Of a DNA stretch of 64,000 nucleotides, positions 20,701 to 32,755 are shown one piece after another. The DNA is from Areca catechu (taxonomy: Eukaryota; Streptophyta; Magnoliopsida; Arecales; Arecaceae), in the NCBI GenBank assembly GCA_021397845.1, contig CM038044.1, positions 58,441,851 through 58,505,850 of the forward strand, in the 5' to 3' direction. The translations under genes and the position numbers were made by a program. The notes under the pieces are model-generated. The model searched no databases. It was not told the origin of the DNA and worked only from the letters and a program-made list of their open reading frames with translations. Numbering within the stretch: position 1 is the stretch's first letter; every line of letters begins with the position of its first letter.

Positions 20701-22588
20701 TAGTGAAAAACTTAATGATGCTAAGCTTAGGTATTCTACCTATGATAAGGAATTTTATGCGGTGGTGCAAGCTTTGCGTTACTGGAGACATTATTTGCTA
20801 CCGCAGGAATTTGTGCTATTTTCGGACCATGAGGCTCTTAGATTTCTGAACTCCCAAAAGAAGCTTAACCCTAGGCATGCTAAGTGGGTAGAATATATCC
20901 AGTCCTATACTTTTGTCCTGAAACATAAGGCTGGAGTTGAGAATAAGGTAGCTGATGCCCTTAGTCGCCGATCTCTGTTATTAATTTCTGTTAGAACTGA
21001 GGTCATAGGGTTTGAGCAAATCAAAGAGGAATATGAGTCTTGTCCGGATTTCACAACTGTGTATCAGGATCTAGTTCAAGGACCATCTAGTAATCACCAG
21101 GATTATACCCTTGTAGATGGTTTTTTGTTCTTCAAAAATAGGCTTTGCATCCCTAGAAAATCTCTTAGGGAATTTTTGATTTGGGAAATCCATGCTGGAG
21201 GTTTAGCTGGCCATTTTGGAAAAGACAAGACCATTCTAGCTATTGAAGACCACTTTTTCTGGCCTAGCTTAAAAAGGGATGTAGCTAATATTGTAGCTAG
21301 ATGTCGAACCTGCGCTGTTGCCAAACAGCGAAAACAAAACACTGGCCTTTATACCCCACTCCCTGTCCCAGATCGTCCTTGGCAAGATGTGAGTATGGAT
21401 TTTGTGTTAGGTTTACCTAAGACCCAGAGGAGACATGATTCTATCTGTGTCGTAGTCGACCGATTCTCTAAAATGGCCCACTTCTTGCCTTGTTCCCAAA
21501 CATTTGATGCGTCTAAGGTAGCCACACTTTTCTTCAATGAGATAGTTAGACTCCATGGCCTACCTAAGACAATCGTTTCAGATAGGGATGTCCGGTTCAC
21601 CAGTTACTTTTGGAAGACCCTTTGGCATAAGTTAGGGACAAAACTTAAGTTTTCAACTGCCTATCATCCCCAAACTGATGGCCAAACTGAAGTAGTGAAC
21701 CATAGCCTAGGAAATATGCTGAGATGTCTTGTTGGTGAAAATACCAGAAATTGGGATTTATACCTACCAAGGGCAGAATTTGCGTACAACGACTCGGTCA
21801 ATAGGTCTACGGGTAAGAGTCCATTTGAAATTGCACATGGGTACAAACCTCACACACCTCTTGACCTAGTCCCTTTACCTGTCCACACTCGAGTCTCCGA
21901 ATCTGCTGAGAATTTTGCACAGCATATAAAAGACTTGTATAAAGAAATTCATGCCAAAATAAATTTAAGTAATGAAACTTATAAGAAGTTGGCTGATACT
22001 CAAAGGCGAGTCAAATCTTTTGTTGAGGGAGACTATGTGATGATTAGGTTAAGGCCTGAACGGTTTCCTCCTGGAACCGTTAGAAAGTTACATGCTAGGG
22101 GAGCTGGACCATTTAGAGTGGTAAAGAGAGTAGGATCCAATGCCTATGTGCTCGAGTTGCCTCCAGAACTAGGCATTAGCTCTACTTTCAACATTACAGA
22201 CTTAGTAGAGTACAGGGAGCCAGCTGTGATTCCTAGTGAGCCTTTTGAGCCTAACCCTATCATTGAGAGTGATCCCGACCCTGTGTGTCCACCAACAAAC
22301 TGGCCTGTGAGGAAAGAGCAGATTGAAAAGATCCTGGATGATCAGGTTATCTCTACTCGTAATCGAGGATACCAAAGGTACCTGGTCCGCTGGCAAGGAA
22401 GGCCAGATTCTGATGACTCTTGGATCTCCCGAGAAGAATTACAAGAATTGGACCCAGACCTCTTGGAGAGATACCAGAGCCAACTTGAGCCTTACTCGAC
22501 AGGGTCGAGTTCCTCCCACCCTGGGAGAATTGGTGCGGGCACCAGACTCAGAAGAAGACTTCAGAGCTCCATTTGGATCTCTGATTGA
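17792..22588 (+). pseudogene. Chromovirus E gag-pol polyprotein, one amber stop
   Basis: A 1598-codon frame interrupted only by TAG at 18350-18352 (codon 187), inside the Gag core. Start ATG 17792 follows the leader and aligns with M's gag. Order: Gag with coiled coil near codons 20-70; two CCHC knuckles (CFKCQKPGHISSQC at 18794, CFKCHKVGHVASQC at 18848); aspartic protease (DSG, codon 452); RT with YFDD at about codon 802 (20195); RNase H at about 20620-20985; integrase HHCC zinc finger at about 21188-21330; integrase core Asp 1203, Asp 1264, Glu 1300 (D,D35E). A chromodomain at about codons 1510-1568 (22319-22495) would bind methylated histone and guide integration. The last 58 bp, including the stop, lie in the 3' LTR. 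Apart from the amber the protein looks competent. Confidence 0.93.
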
Positions 22589-24162
22589 CATTGCCCGAGA
22601 AATTAGGGTTTGTAATAAAGGTTGACCTGGTCAACCAGTTTATTTATTTTATTTATTTCTTGAGTCACCATTTAAATTTTGTTGAGTCATGTTGACTCGG
22701 TGCAAGTCCCAATGTGGTTTCAATTTGGTCCAAAATGGTGCCACATTTCTCTTCCAATCAACTCAAGGTTCAAGCAAGTGGAGGCCACACTCCAAGCCAC
22801 ACGCCCAGCCACACTCCGAGCACACGCCAGAGTCCAGGAGGCGCCATAGAGGCATCCCAGTGTCATGGTCCCCACATCCAAAGAAGAAAAAATCAAATTG
22901 GAGGCTAAATTAAAGGAGGCGCCCACACCTGCCTAATTTACCTAAGCAAAGAAGGAAGAAAACTTCTCTTGGAGAAGAAATCAAAGAAGGACATCCAACC
23001 TACTCCTAATTGAAGTTCAAATCAAAATCAAAGAGCTTAACTTGGAGTGGAAGAAAAGAAGAAATACCATAAGAAGAAGAGGACTCCAAATCCAAATCCA
23101 ACTCCAAAGGAGGTGCCATAAAAGTTCCAAAACAATTCCTTTATGGCCGTCCCAATTTTTTTTGGACTCTTGGTCGGCCAAGGGAGAAGATTTTCTACCT
23201 AATCTAGGGGTTGGAAGAGTTTAGTCCCACATGGGAATTTGTACAAGCTAGGAGAAAAATTTAGGTCTATATAATAGACCTCTCTTTGTAACTTTGAAAA
23301 TCAATGAAGAAAATTATTTTTTTGCTACTCTCTTGTGTTGAGTGACCTAGGTTTCTCTTCTTCCGCACTAGTCTAAGTGTTGAGCTCCGTGAGGGGGTAA
23401 TCCGGGTTCCATTGGAGCCTTGAGGAGGTGAGAGATCTCCATCTTTATCCAAAACCCTAGGTTAGCCACTTGAAATTCCAAAACCCTAGCCACCTTTCAT
23501 TATTTTCCATCCACCAAACCCTAGATCCATCCATCTCCCACGGCCTCTCTCTCTCTACAAGTCCAGGCCGTCCACCTTCATCCAGATCCAGTCCGGCTAC
23601 TTCAGATCCAGAGCAAGTTCCAAGGAAAATCACATCAGCATCCAAGAGAATCCAGTTTTCAGCAATTTCGATCTTCAAGTTCATCAACCTAGTAAATCTT
23701 TTCCTTGACTCTCTGATTCCATCAATTATTTTTCTTCTCTTCCAGATCTTGAGTTCAGGAGAAGCCAACCCGCCAAAAGACCAGTACTGGAGGATCCATT
23801 GCGAAGAAATCTGAATCCGAGGATCCAACAATCTGCTCGGGAGAGTTCTTCCACCAAAATCTGTGAAGATCATTGTCTGGTTAGGTAAACCATCTCTTCT
23901 CTTTATTTCTGTTTTGCTGAAAGTTCGGAGCGAAACCCTAGGTCTGGGAGTTTCTCAACCCCCAGCGATCCGTTGCTTCTGAACTACTCTGATACTTTAG
24001 TTTCCTTAAAATTGTGCTTTCAATTATCATATTAGTCTCTTTCAATGTTAGGTTAACTTTTCTTTGATTTGAAGCCAACTTCTACAAACATATAAAAACA
24101 ACAAAAAAATTAGTTAATCTTAATCTACTTCCGCATCGCGTCCCTTTATTTGTTCTGCATCA
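22531..24162 (+). repeat. 3' LTR of chromovirus E
   Basis: Same 1632 bp as the 5' LTR with about four substitutions. The sequence just upstream (CTGGGAGAAT) stands where the polypurine tract should be and lies within the coding frame. M has the equivalent CTCTGGAGAAT before its 3' LTR. It is followed by CACTA, the target duplication. Confidence 0.95.
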
Positions 24163-24167
24163 CACTA

Positions 24168-26393
24168 AGCATGCAACAGTAGGGAGTAGGTTTGTATTTT
24201 AAAACAAAATAACAACGGAAACTACCTACTCCACACAGGATCTAACATATACCGGATGCATGTACAGGCAAAACAAGGCATGAAATAGGGCATGTAATAT
24301 TTATAAATAATTTTATAAAACTAGATCTAGGCATGCATGAATATAAAAACCAGAAACTTTACCTTATTCCTACTGGGAATAACTCTGGGATATTTGCTGG
24401 AATAGCTAGGATAACAGGAATAAGTTTATTCCTGTCGTCTTCTTCCAGCACCACTTGAAACGTGGATTTCTTCTTTGCTTCAACAGCAACAAATCCCAAA
24501 CCAAATGGCTAATCTTTGGTCTCTTCTTCTTTACCAACAGCAAGGGTACCTTTTGATTGAAGTTCCTTCAATGGAGAGGCTTTGGATCGATTATCCAACG
24601 TGATTGAAGTCTCCTTCACACTGAATTTCAGAACCTGCAACTAAAACAGAGCAAACCAAAAAACTAGCAGCAAGGGTGGTTGATTTGGCTCCCAGGTGCT
24701 CAAGCGAATACCCTTTAGAGGAGGGACATGCCTGGGGCTCCTCAGATCCGGCCTCTCACACGATGCTAGTCGCCGGAAACCTTGGAATGGTGGGAAGAAG
24801 GAGAATAACAGAACACTCTGCTCTGATTTGTTTTCTCCAAAACAGCACTTCTTCTTCCACTGATTGAACACCACTAACAACAGGGAATCAAAGAACTTTT
24901 CTCTCCCAATCTCTCACCAAAACCTCGGCCTCAAAACCCCGGTGGAAAGAATGATGAAGCTCTCCAAGGGAAGAACCAGCTCTCACATTTTTCAGCCCCT
25001 ATACAAAAATCAATGCCCAGAAATTTATATAGCAGCGTGAACCATTCAAATGGTGCTATGGGGAGGTGAGAAGATGAGCTGGGAAAAACAAAGGGTAGCA
25101 GGTATTTGGAACGAATCCTATTTATTTCAACCATGCAATTAAGAGCTAATAAATGGTGGTTTAACTTTCAGCCAAAACGAGGAAACGGGAGAAGAAGAGA
25201 AGACGCTATAATTCCCTGTTCATCCAAGCCATTGAATACCGTGTGGATTGGTTCAAAACGGTTCACAACCGGTTCAAAAAATTTCAAACCGGTTTTAAAT
25301 CAATTCATAATAAAATTAGATCAAAATCTAATTTATAAATGGCTTGGTCAAGTCCCGGTCACCCAGAAATAATTCCTAGTGGACCCGAACAAATTTGATC
25401 GACCCAAAATCGAGTCAATCCCAAGAGTGTGCCCAATCAAACTGTTATCAAAATTATTCCTAATCATAAATCGGTACCTGGATTATGGAGAGATCCTCTA
25501 TGGCATGTGACCTCATACGTTCGAACCTAGGCGGTAGTACTGGAACAATTCTAGTACCAGTACAAGATACCATTTAGCAATGGGTCCCGGCGTCCGGATA
25601 GGTCGAAGATGCAAGAGCAATCAATCGAACCTCTGGCATATGGTTACCATATAATTCATCCCTTTGACCTCCAATGCTCAGGATGACCTAGGGTTAGACC
25701 GCCAACCCTAGTAGAGTCAATCCACAACATATCTCAACCTCGCAAGTCCAGTGACTCGTCACTATGATTACCCCGGCCGAGGATTTGCTAAATTGAGACA
25801 CTGTGAGACATTCAATCCAAACTATTTGGACAGGTCAATTCCATCTTGGTCCACCACTGCTCCACAAGCACTTGCCTGTACCCAGAAACCTTCTGTCACC
25901 GGATTAGAAATTTGGGTAGTCCGGCACCAAAGCACAAGGAGTTGCTTGCAAGCTATCATGATGACCTCAAGTCGGAGGGACACATATACCCATATCCAAT
26001 CGTGAGTATCTCTTTGGCAGAAAGGGGCTACATAGAGTCACGTTCAATGAGATATCATATATCCCACTTGCAGATCACATCAGTGCACCACACTCCTTTG
26101 TTTAAGAGGACAACCAAACGATGTTAACCACAACAACCTACACTGATACATTGCTGTCCAGTACAATGTATCATTTGGTTGTGAACCTGGTTTAAGGACC
26201 ACTCGATATATCCTCTCTATATCAAAATCAATGTAGTCCTAAGGACTTCATTACATGAAAGGAGTTCATTACAGGGAAATGTCAGAATGTGATGAGCTAC
26301 CAAAATAATATTTATTAATTCATACAAAGAGTACAATACTCAGCTCAACTACCTACAGCCTAGGAGATTGGCTTTGGGACACAATTCCCAACA
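24168..26393 (-). mobile_element. Solo LTR D, Angela/BARE-type copia, minus strand
   Basis: On the minus strand it starts TGTTGGGAATTGTGTCCCAAAG, the Angela/BARE style of LTR start. It closely parallels the LTR of G (61577) for most of its length. Four further bases of it lie at 15251-15254, left of E. The target duplication is CCTAC (15246-15250 and 26394-26398), so the original insert was about 2230 bp in B's 3' LTR. The distal end reads ACTAAGC on the plus strand, not TG, so that terminus is mutated or slightly truncated. No internal region is present. Short ORFs within are not genes. Confidence 0.85.
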
Positions 26394-26398
26394 CCTAC

Positions 26399-27793
26399 AA
26401 CATTGTAGAATGTTAAGTTATTTTTTGTTGAAATATTGTGTAAAAAAGGGCTTAAAAAAAAAATCAATCATGTATTCATAAAAAAGGGCCACTTTTATGT
26501 AGTTTTCTAGTTTAATTTTCTCAAGATCAGTCTTTGAAGGAGTTGGAAAGTTTTTAAGCTATTTTGAAGTCACTAGAAGAAGTCTAAAGAAGATTGAACA
26601 ATTGAGGACCTAAGTCAAAAGAGCTGATTCAAAACTGGAGAGCCGACTCGAAGTCTGGCATATCATTTTATTTTTTGGCACGCAGACATTCGAGCCGACT
26701 CGAGTCAGAAGAGGTGACTCGGGCAGAGTTCAATTCTGAAGTTCTGAGAATTGGAGCCAACTTGAGGGTATCTGAGCTGACTCATCTAGAGTGAAGTTTT
26801 CTCAGACAGACAACCGAGCCGACTCGAGTACTGAAGAGCTGACTCTTCCATAGTGCTAAAAATCTCAGTTCCGAAGAACCAGCTAGGGGAGCCGACTCGA
26901 AGAAGAAGAGCAGACTTGACCAGAGTGTCATTTGGACCTAACTGAGAATCCGAGCCGACTCGAAGTATCCGAGCTGACTTGAGTCCCAGTTTCAGGTTAG
27001 TAATGGTTAGTTCCATAACACACTTTTTGAATCAAAACGGTCTCCAATGACTATATTTCAAATCTCAATGGTCTACAATGGCTATAACCACTTGAAATTA
27101 GTTGGAGTGAGTATTTATAAGTGATTTGAATCACTTTTGGAGAAGTTATTAAGAAATAAAAGAGCTTTCACTAAACATTCAAAAGAACTCAATAGAGAGC
27201 ATTCAAAGTAAGCACTTAAGACTTCAGCAACTCTTATCAGAATCTTGAGGCATTCATTGAGGAAGTTAAGAAGCCTTGAAGAGCATTCAAAATGCAATCA
27301 AGAGGGTTTCTCAAGTGCTACATGTCATATTGTTGCTTTATTCTTCTAACTCTTCATTTGAGTTGTACCAAGTATAACAGGGGCTATAACTTGGAGTTTG
27401 TTAGGTTAGTGGTGAGCCTTAAAAACCAAGTGTAGTGGGTTGTTAGCGATCCCGTTCAAAACTAACTTTGTATTGGGTTTTTGGTGAGCCCGAGATAAAA
27501 CCAAGGTTGGGTTTTGGATTGTGCGCCCGTGAAAACAATCTAGCTGTATTCTAAGGGTGAATATAGTAGAAATCTTAAGTAGTATCTTGGGTAGTGGACG
27601 TAGGAGCGAGGTTGCTCCCAACCACTGTAAAATTTGCTATATTTGTTATTCTGTTTCCTGCTCTTACTTGCTTCTGCAGTAGTTAATTTAATTCACAGCA
27701 CATACCACATAAGAACTTAAAAGTTAGAACATACTTAAAAAAATTTTAAATACCCAATTCACCCCCTCTCTTGGATAAGCCACCTGGGAAACA
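26399..27793 (+). mobile_element. 3' LTR of Sirevirus B, second segment
   Basis: Resumes B's LTR after D. It holds the palindrome array (26621-26980), a TATTTATAAG box near 27110, the hairpin repeat block (about 27405-27540), and the end CCAATTCACCCCC...CCACCTGGGAAACA at 27793, matching A's LTR end. The reconstructed LTR is about 1550 bp. B is followed at once by minus-strand gypsy sequence J, so B lies in J. Confidence 0.85.
26621..26980 (+). promoter_or_regulatory. Helically phased palindrome array in LTR of B
   Basis: Twelve copies in six pairs. Starts are 26621/26640, 26692/26711, 26754/26774, 26816/26836, 26889/26908 and 26952/26971. Spacing within pairs is 19 or 20 bp. From the second copy of one pair to the first of the next it is 42-44 or 52-53 bp. 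The spacing plan matches A although the intervening bases differ. Confidence 0.7.
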
Positions 27794-29460
27794 CAACCCA
27801 TCTTGCAAGGGGCTGGACATCCTTTTGGCTCCTAGAGGCTATCATTCCCAAGATCACTTGGAGCTTCTCGGGGTTCACCTCGATTCCATGGTGGGACATC
27901 ATGAAACCTAATAACTTTTTAGAAGAGACCCTGAATGCACACTTGTTGGAGTTGAGCATCATAAGGTACTAATATAGGGTCTGGAATGTCTCCTCTAGAT
28001 TTGCCACATGCTAACCTTACTTGTAGCTCTTCACCAACATGTCATCAATATAGACTTCCATATTACACCCAATTTGATCGCTGAAGATTTTATTGACAAG
28101 GTGCTAGTAGGTGGCTTCCGCATTCTTCAAGCTAAAGGGCATGACCTTGTAGTGGTATAGCCCTTGGCCATGATGAATGTGGTCTTCTCTTTGTCCTCGG
28201 GCACTATTCAAATCTGGTTATATTTGGAGAAGGCATCCATGAAGCTAAGTGTCTCATGCCTGGATGTTGAATCTCCTAATTGATAGACCAGGGTAGGGGG
28301 AAGCAATCCTTCAAGCAAACTTTATTCAAGTTAGTGAAGTCAATGCAAGCTCACCACTTACCATTAGCCTTCTTCACTAGGACAACGTTGGTAAGCTAGT
28401 GTAGATACTAGACCTCATGAATAAACTTGGCCTCCAGAACCTTCTTTACCTCTTACTTGAATGCACACTAGTGCTTAGGGGTGAAGCTTCTTTTCTTCTA
28501 GAGAACTAGGGGTACAAGGGTCGACATTGAGGTGATGCACCATGACCTCAAAGTCGATACCTAGCATATTTGCTATTGTCCATGCAAAGATATCGATGTT
28601 TGCATGGAGGAATTCCACCTCTCGAATTCTGGACTCTGAGGGCTTTGCTCGCTCCTAACGTACACCACTCAAGAGGGGTCAGATGAGTTTAGAGAAATAG
28701 GAACCAGTTCTTCTATAAGCTCTCCCCACTGTAGCTTCTACTAGTCTCAGAGATTAAGGCTCTCGATGGACATGGCCTTCTTTGGCTTTTGCTTAAGCTT
28801 CACCACATAACACCGCCTTACTAAGGCGTGATCATCTCATACCTTGCCCACTTCATGGGAGTGGAGAACTTCATCAGCAAGTGGTAGGTTGAGACCATGA
28901 CCTGTAAAGTGTTCAGGCTGGGTCTTCCTAAGATGGTGTTACAGGCCACTAAAATTTTGAGTACCAAAAAATCTAGAAGGACCATAGCCTATCTCAGGGC
29001 CTAGTTAGCTATCATAAAGAGTGTTGTGATGCCCTCGATAGGAATTGCATCCCCAAAAAAACCAATCAGAGGAGTGCTCGCCCTTCGGAGGCAATCCTTA
29101 GGCAAGCCCATCTAAGAGAAAGCATTATAGAACAAGATACTATAGAGCTTCCATTATCCACTAGGGTTCTTTTTACATCATAGTTTGAGATGGCAAGGGA
29201 AACTACAGGATCATCATGCAGAAACAAGACTCCATCGATATTGGTGGTAGAAAAGGCAAGAGGCTCTTCTTTTGCCATTTGGCATTTCAATTGAGGGATC
29301 TTCATCTGGGCTACCTTGGCATATGCTCACTACCTAGAAGAGCTTGGTCCCCACTCTTTTGTCTACTTGATATAATGCAAACAAGGCTCCTATTCTCCAC
29401 AGGGGGCTCGGTTGCTAGTTGGAGCTCTTGGCCAATGGCTTCTGAGGTGTTTGGCTAACT
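27794..29460 (-). pseudogene. Tat-like gypsy J: protease and reverse transcriptase remnant
   Basis: On the minus strand a gypsy protease is visible at about 29200-29110 (TLVDNGSSI, active-site DNGS). RT follows with the catalytic YIDD in MEVYIDDMLVKS at about 28070-28035. The stretch CAFRVSSKKLLGFMMSHHGIEV lies at about 27940-27875. The YIDDMLVKS form and the GIEVNPEK run are typical of Tat/Athila-side non-chromodomain gypsy elements. Dozens of stops and frameshifts are present. The downstream RNase H and integrase are missing because B inserted at 27793/27794. Confidence 0.8.
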
Positions 29461-31700
29461 AATGTAGCTGTGTAGACATGAGATGTGCTGACCTAAATTA
29501 GGTCGGATAAACATGAGATGTACTGACCTAAACCTTATTTCATATATGATATAATTTTTTAGCTTAGTACTTTGATTGAATGCATCACCATGGCCATATG
29601 ATCATAAGAGCAAGTAAGGTTAAAGGCCCTTTCTTCTCCTTCGTGGGATTCTCTTATAACATGTAAGGTTGCCACTATGATTTGACTCATGAAGGAGAAT
29701 CATGAAAGGATTTTAAAATTGAGCTGACCAAAATTAGTTTAGTCAAATGGTTTGTCAAATATAAGATTGTGCTGACTAATTAATAAGAAACCTAAACCAA
29801 ACCTCCTCATAAATATTAAGTCATAGGTCTTCTACTATTATAGAGCCGTGAGCATCTCTTGGGTGTTGATTATTCTTGGTTAGATATAGTAGTTCAGTTG
29901 CATCGAGGGGGGCGCAATCACTATATTAACATGAGATATTGTAGGGTGAAGTCATCAATGACAGGAAGTGTCATTGAGGGATCCAATGAACTAGGTTATT
30001 TAGATATGAAATATATGGATCTAAAAGATATGAGATGTGATGACACAAACTATGTTAGTCAAACATGAGATGTGTTGAACTAAACTAGCTTAGTCATACA
30101 TGAGATGTGCTAACATAAACTATGTTAGTCATATATGAGATGTGCTGACCCAAATTAGGTTAGACGCATTAGATATGCTGAATTGAACCTTATTTCATAT
30201 ATGATATGATCTTTTAGCTTAGTACTTGGATTGAGTACATCACCATGACCATCTGATCATAAGAGCAAGTAGGGTTTAAAGTCTCTCTCTTCTGATTTAA
30301 TGGGATTTTCTTATGATATGTAAGGAACTAGGCATGGTGAGGGACCCAATGACGGTTTCATTTCGTATGAATAGTGGGTCTGATTTAACTAGGGAGTGTG
30401 GGTAATAACTATTAGGTGAGCCTACATGACTTAGAAACTGAGTCCTACAACATGTTTGAGAAGCATTGGACAAGAGTTGTCCATTCATTGATATAGTGTG
30501 TTACCAATAACTGGGCAAGTGAGGTACCTCATATTAGTGGGACTACAGTACCCACTGGGGATCCTAATTGTAAGGATTTTTGCATCTCCACTGAGTTAAG
30601 AGATCTATGAAAATAGTGGGAGCCTAATTTATTGTTTAAAGTCTCTAGAATAAATTTAAAATTAAATACAATTATCTAACTAGAATCTTTATTCTCTATG
30701 GATTAAAAGTTAGCTTCCAACTCTCTTAATTCGTAGACCAATCGATTAACCTAAACATATTACAAAGACTAGCTCAAATTAAAAATTAATTAGATGGGTT
30801 GAGTATAATAATAAACCAAGATTATCCTATGTTACAAAGCCATTTAGGCTGACCTAAATGCAATCGATCTATGGTCATTGTTTGATAATAATTAAGGATT
30901 AGGAGCTTGAGAAGCTCAGGCATGCTGATGCATAAAGGATTGTAAATGGATTTGATCCAACCATCTTTGTCTAATTTATATTGATAGTTTATTGTAAGCT
31001 ACCATTTGAATAAGGTTGAGACAATTAGGTCAACTAATTGGTGACTATTAAAGGGACCTTGAAAGGTTTAAAGGGGCCTGCTTCTTAATGCAGAGTAGAC
31101 TTTGTCTTCCAAAAGAGAGTCTAATTGGAAGAAGAGGCTAAGAAGAAGCAAGAGATTAGGATCTTCTAAGTAGATGGCTATTGATAATGGAAACTTGTTT
31201 TCACTTCAAAGATGAATTATCCCTATACTTGGAATTCTTGAAGAATAAATGTGATACACTTTTGAAAGGTATGCCAGCTACTCAATGAGACTATTACTTG
31301 CTATGAGCAAAAATTTGATTTTTGTTTAGCATGAAATCACTGATATATATTTTTTTAAAATAAATTGAGTTCAGATGATTTTATAAATGTTAGTCTCTAT
31401 TTGCATATCAGTATATAAGTAGTGCCATTAGATCTGAGAGATCCTATAAGATGATGTCACCTAAAGTATATAGGTAGCACCTTGGGTTTGGTCAAGTCAA
31501 AAAGAAAGGCAATCAATTTGGAAACCATGGACAACCATGGGCCTTTTGACTATTGAGTCATTTTCAATTTGTGAATCCAATCTTGAAGACTATTGACTAA
31601 ACTACCTTTTATGAGAGAAAGGGTGTAAGTGAGGACCACAAATATGCTTAGGTATACATTAATGTGTGTAGCACATTCGATGTGTAGACTATAAAAAGCT
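29461..31700 (+). repeat. Copia remnant N: LTR-like non-coding part
   Basis: AT-rich sequence without ORFs, inserted between the protease and gag of J. It contains an imperfect direct repeat of about 190 bp (about 29474-29665 and 30135-30330), plus extra ATGAGATGTGCTGAC units at about 30065-30150. Phrases such as CATCACCATG and GTGGGAGCCTAAT resemble Angela-type copia LTR text. The orientation is taken from the RT fragment at 32290. Precise LTR limits are not visible. Confidence 0.4.
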
Positions 31701-32289
31701 CCTTAAGGTTCTTTGATGAGATTGAGGAAGTGATTACCTTTGCAAAAACTTTAAAATCATCTCAAGTTCTCATAATGGATTTCTCTTGCATCTCGAGTTC
31801 AACAAGGTGTCTAAGTAGAGAATTTAATCCTATTGGATATGGTTCATTCCATTATGAGAGTCACTATTTTATCTTTAAGGTTATGATTACATAACTTAGC
31901 TTACCTAATTTAAGTGGGTTCATCCTAAATCCATTCTTACAACACTTATATAAGATATAGGTAGATCAGGGACTAGCTAGAGTTTAGATTGCTAATGGCC
32001 TGTATCCTAAAGATTTGTTAGGATATTACTTTCCAGTGGCTCCTAAGTTATTGTGACCCAATGTCTATATTTGTGATTAAATAGTTCAACCTAAATATAG
32101 AAGTGGAAGGATAACTAAGCTCAAAGAGATAGTCTCAAAAGAGCAAAAGACCATAAAATCTATAAAACCCATTCGAGTAGAGCTGGTATATTAGTTCCTT
32201 TTCTACCTTGTAAGTTTAGTAGGATCTCCCATCCTCCAAAAAGAACAAAGGTAAACATATAGAGGACTCAAAGAAAATATTCCTTGTAG
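31701..32289 (+). other. Copia remnant N: degraded internal region
   Basis: AT-rich sequence between the LTR-like part and the RT fragment of N. Presumably the decayed gag to integrase portion, but I see no motif that proves it. Confidence 0.3.
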
Positions 32290-32755
32290 GAGATAGGAAA
32301 TATAGAGATGATCCCAGAAACCTACAATGAGGCGATGTTAACATCAATCTAAGAAATGGTTGAATCCTATAAAGTTAGACTCGATGTGCTTCAACCTAAT
32401 ATGGACCTTAATAGATCCACCAAAAGGTATAGTATCTAATGGATGCAATGCATTTATAAAATAAAATTAGATAGATAGCTATAAGACAAGACTTAGGTGA
32501 AAGGTTATAGTCAATATTAACTATAAAAACCTTTTCACCTTAACCATATTGAAATCCATACTAATTGCTATTGTAGTTAACCATGATAAGATCAAGTAGA
32601 TGGATAATGATGTGATCACAAGGTCAAAGCTGCAAAGGATCCATGTAAATAGGCTAAAATAAATATCTCAAAATTAGAATAGTCATTTCTATGACATGAT
32701 CAAATAGTCTGATTTTGCCAAGAATAAGAACTTTGTGCAGTACTCTCTTTAGGGC
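32290..32755 (+). pseudogene. Copia remnant N: reverse transcriptase fragment
   Basis: Degraded copia RT readable in mixed frames. There is a WTLIDPPKGIV block at about 32405, followed by KWIYKRK-like and YKARLVAKGY-like relics up to about 32510. LTILKSILIAIV follows at about 32550, and later a HVNRLK...NSHFYDMIK relic at about 32640-32700. The wording matches element G (for example VDPPEGIKPIGCKW), so N is Angela-side copia. It ends where J's gag resumes. Confidence 0.6.

Larger units (their letters stand above)
15255..24162 (+). mobile_element. Complete Ty3/gypsy chromovirus E (8908 bp, TSD CACTA)
   Basis: A full LTR retrotransposon with two 1632-bp LTRs, a primer-binding site 4 bp after the 5' LTR, one gag-pol frame and a 5-bp target duplication CACTA (15250-15254 and 24163-24167). 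By eye the LTRs differ at only about four positions: LTR1 near 15983, 16294, 16496 and 16652 with their partners 7276 bp downstream. That is about 0.25 percent, so insertion was recent. RT and integrase sequence resemble the Reina-type chromoviruses. It sits within 4 bp of the edge of solo LTR D. One amber codon inside gag is the only lesion seen. Confidence 0.95.

Noticed and set aside
19756..22396. Minus-strand ORFs of 60-93 codons under E's pol
   Set aside because: All lie opposite an unmistakable gag-pol frame and have no features of their own.
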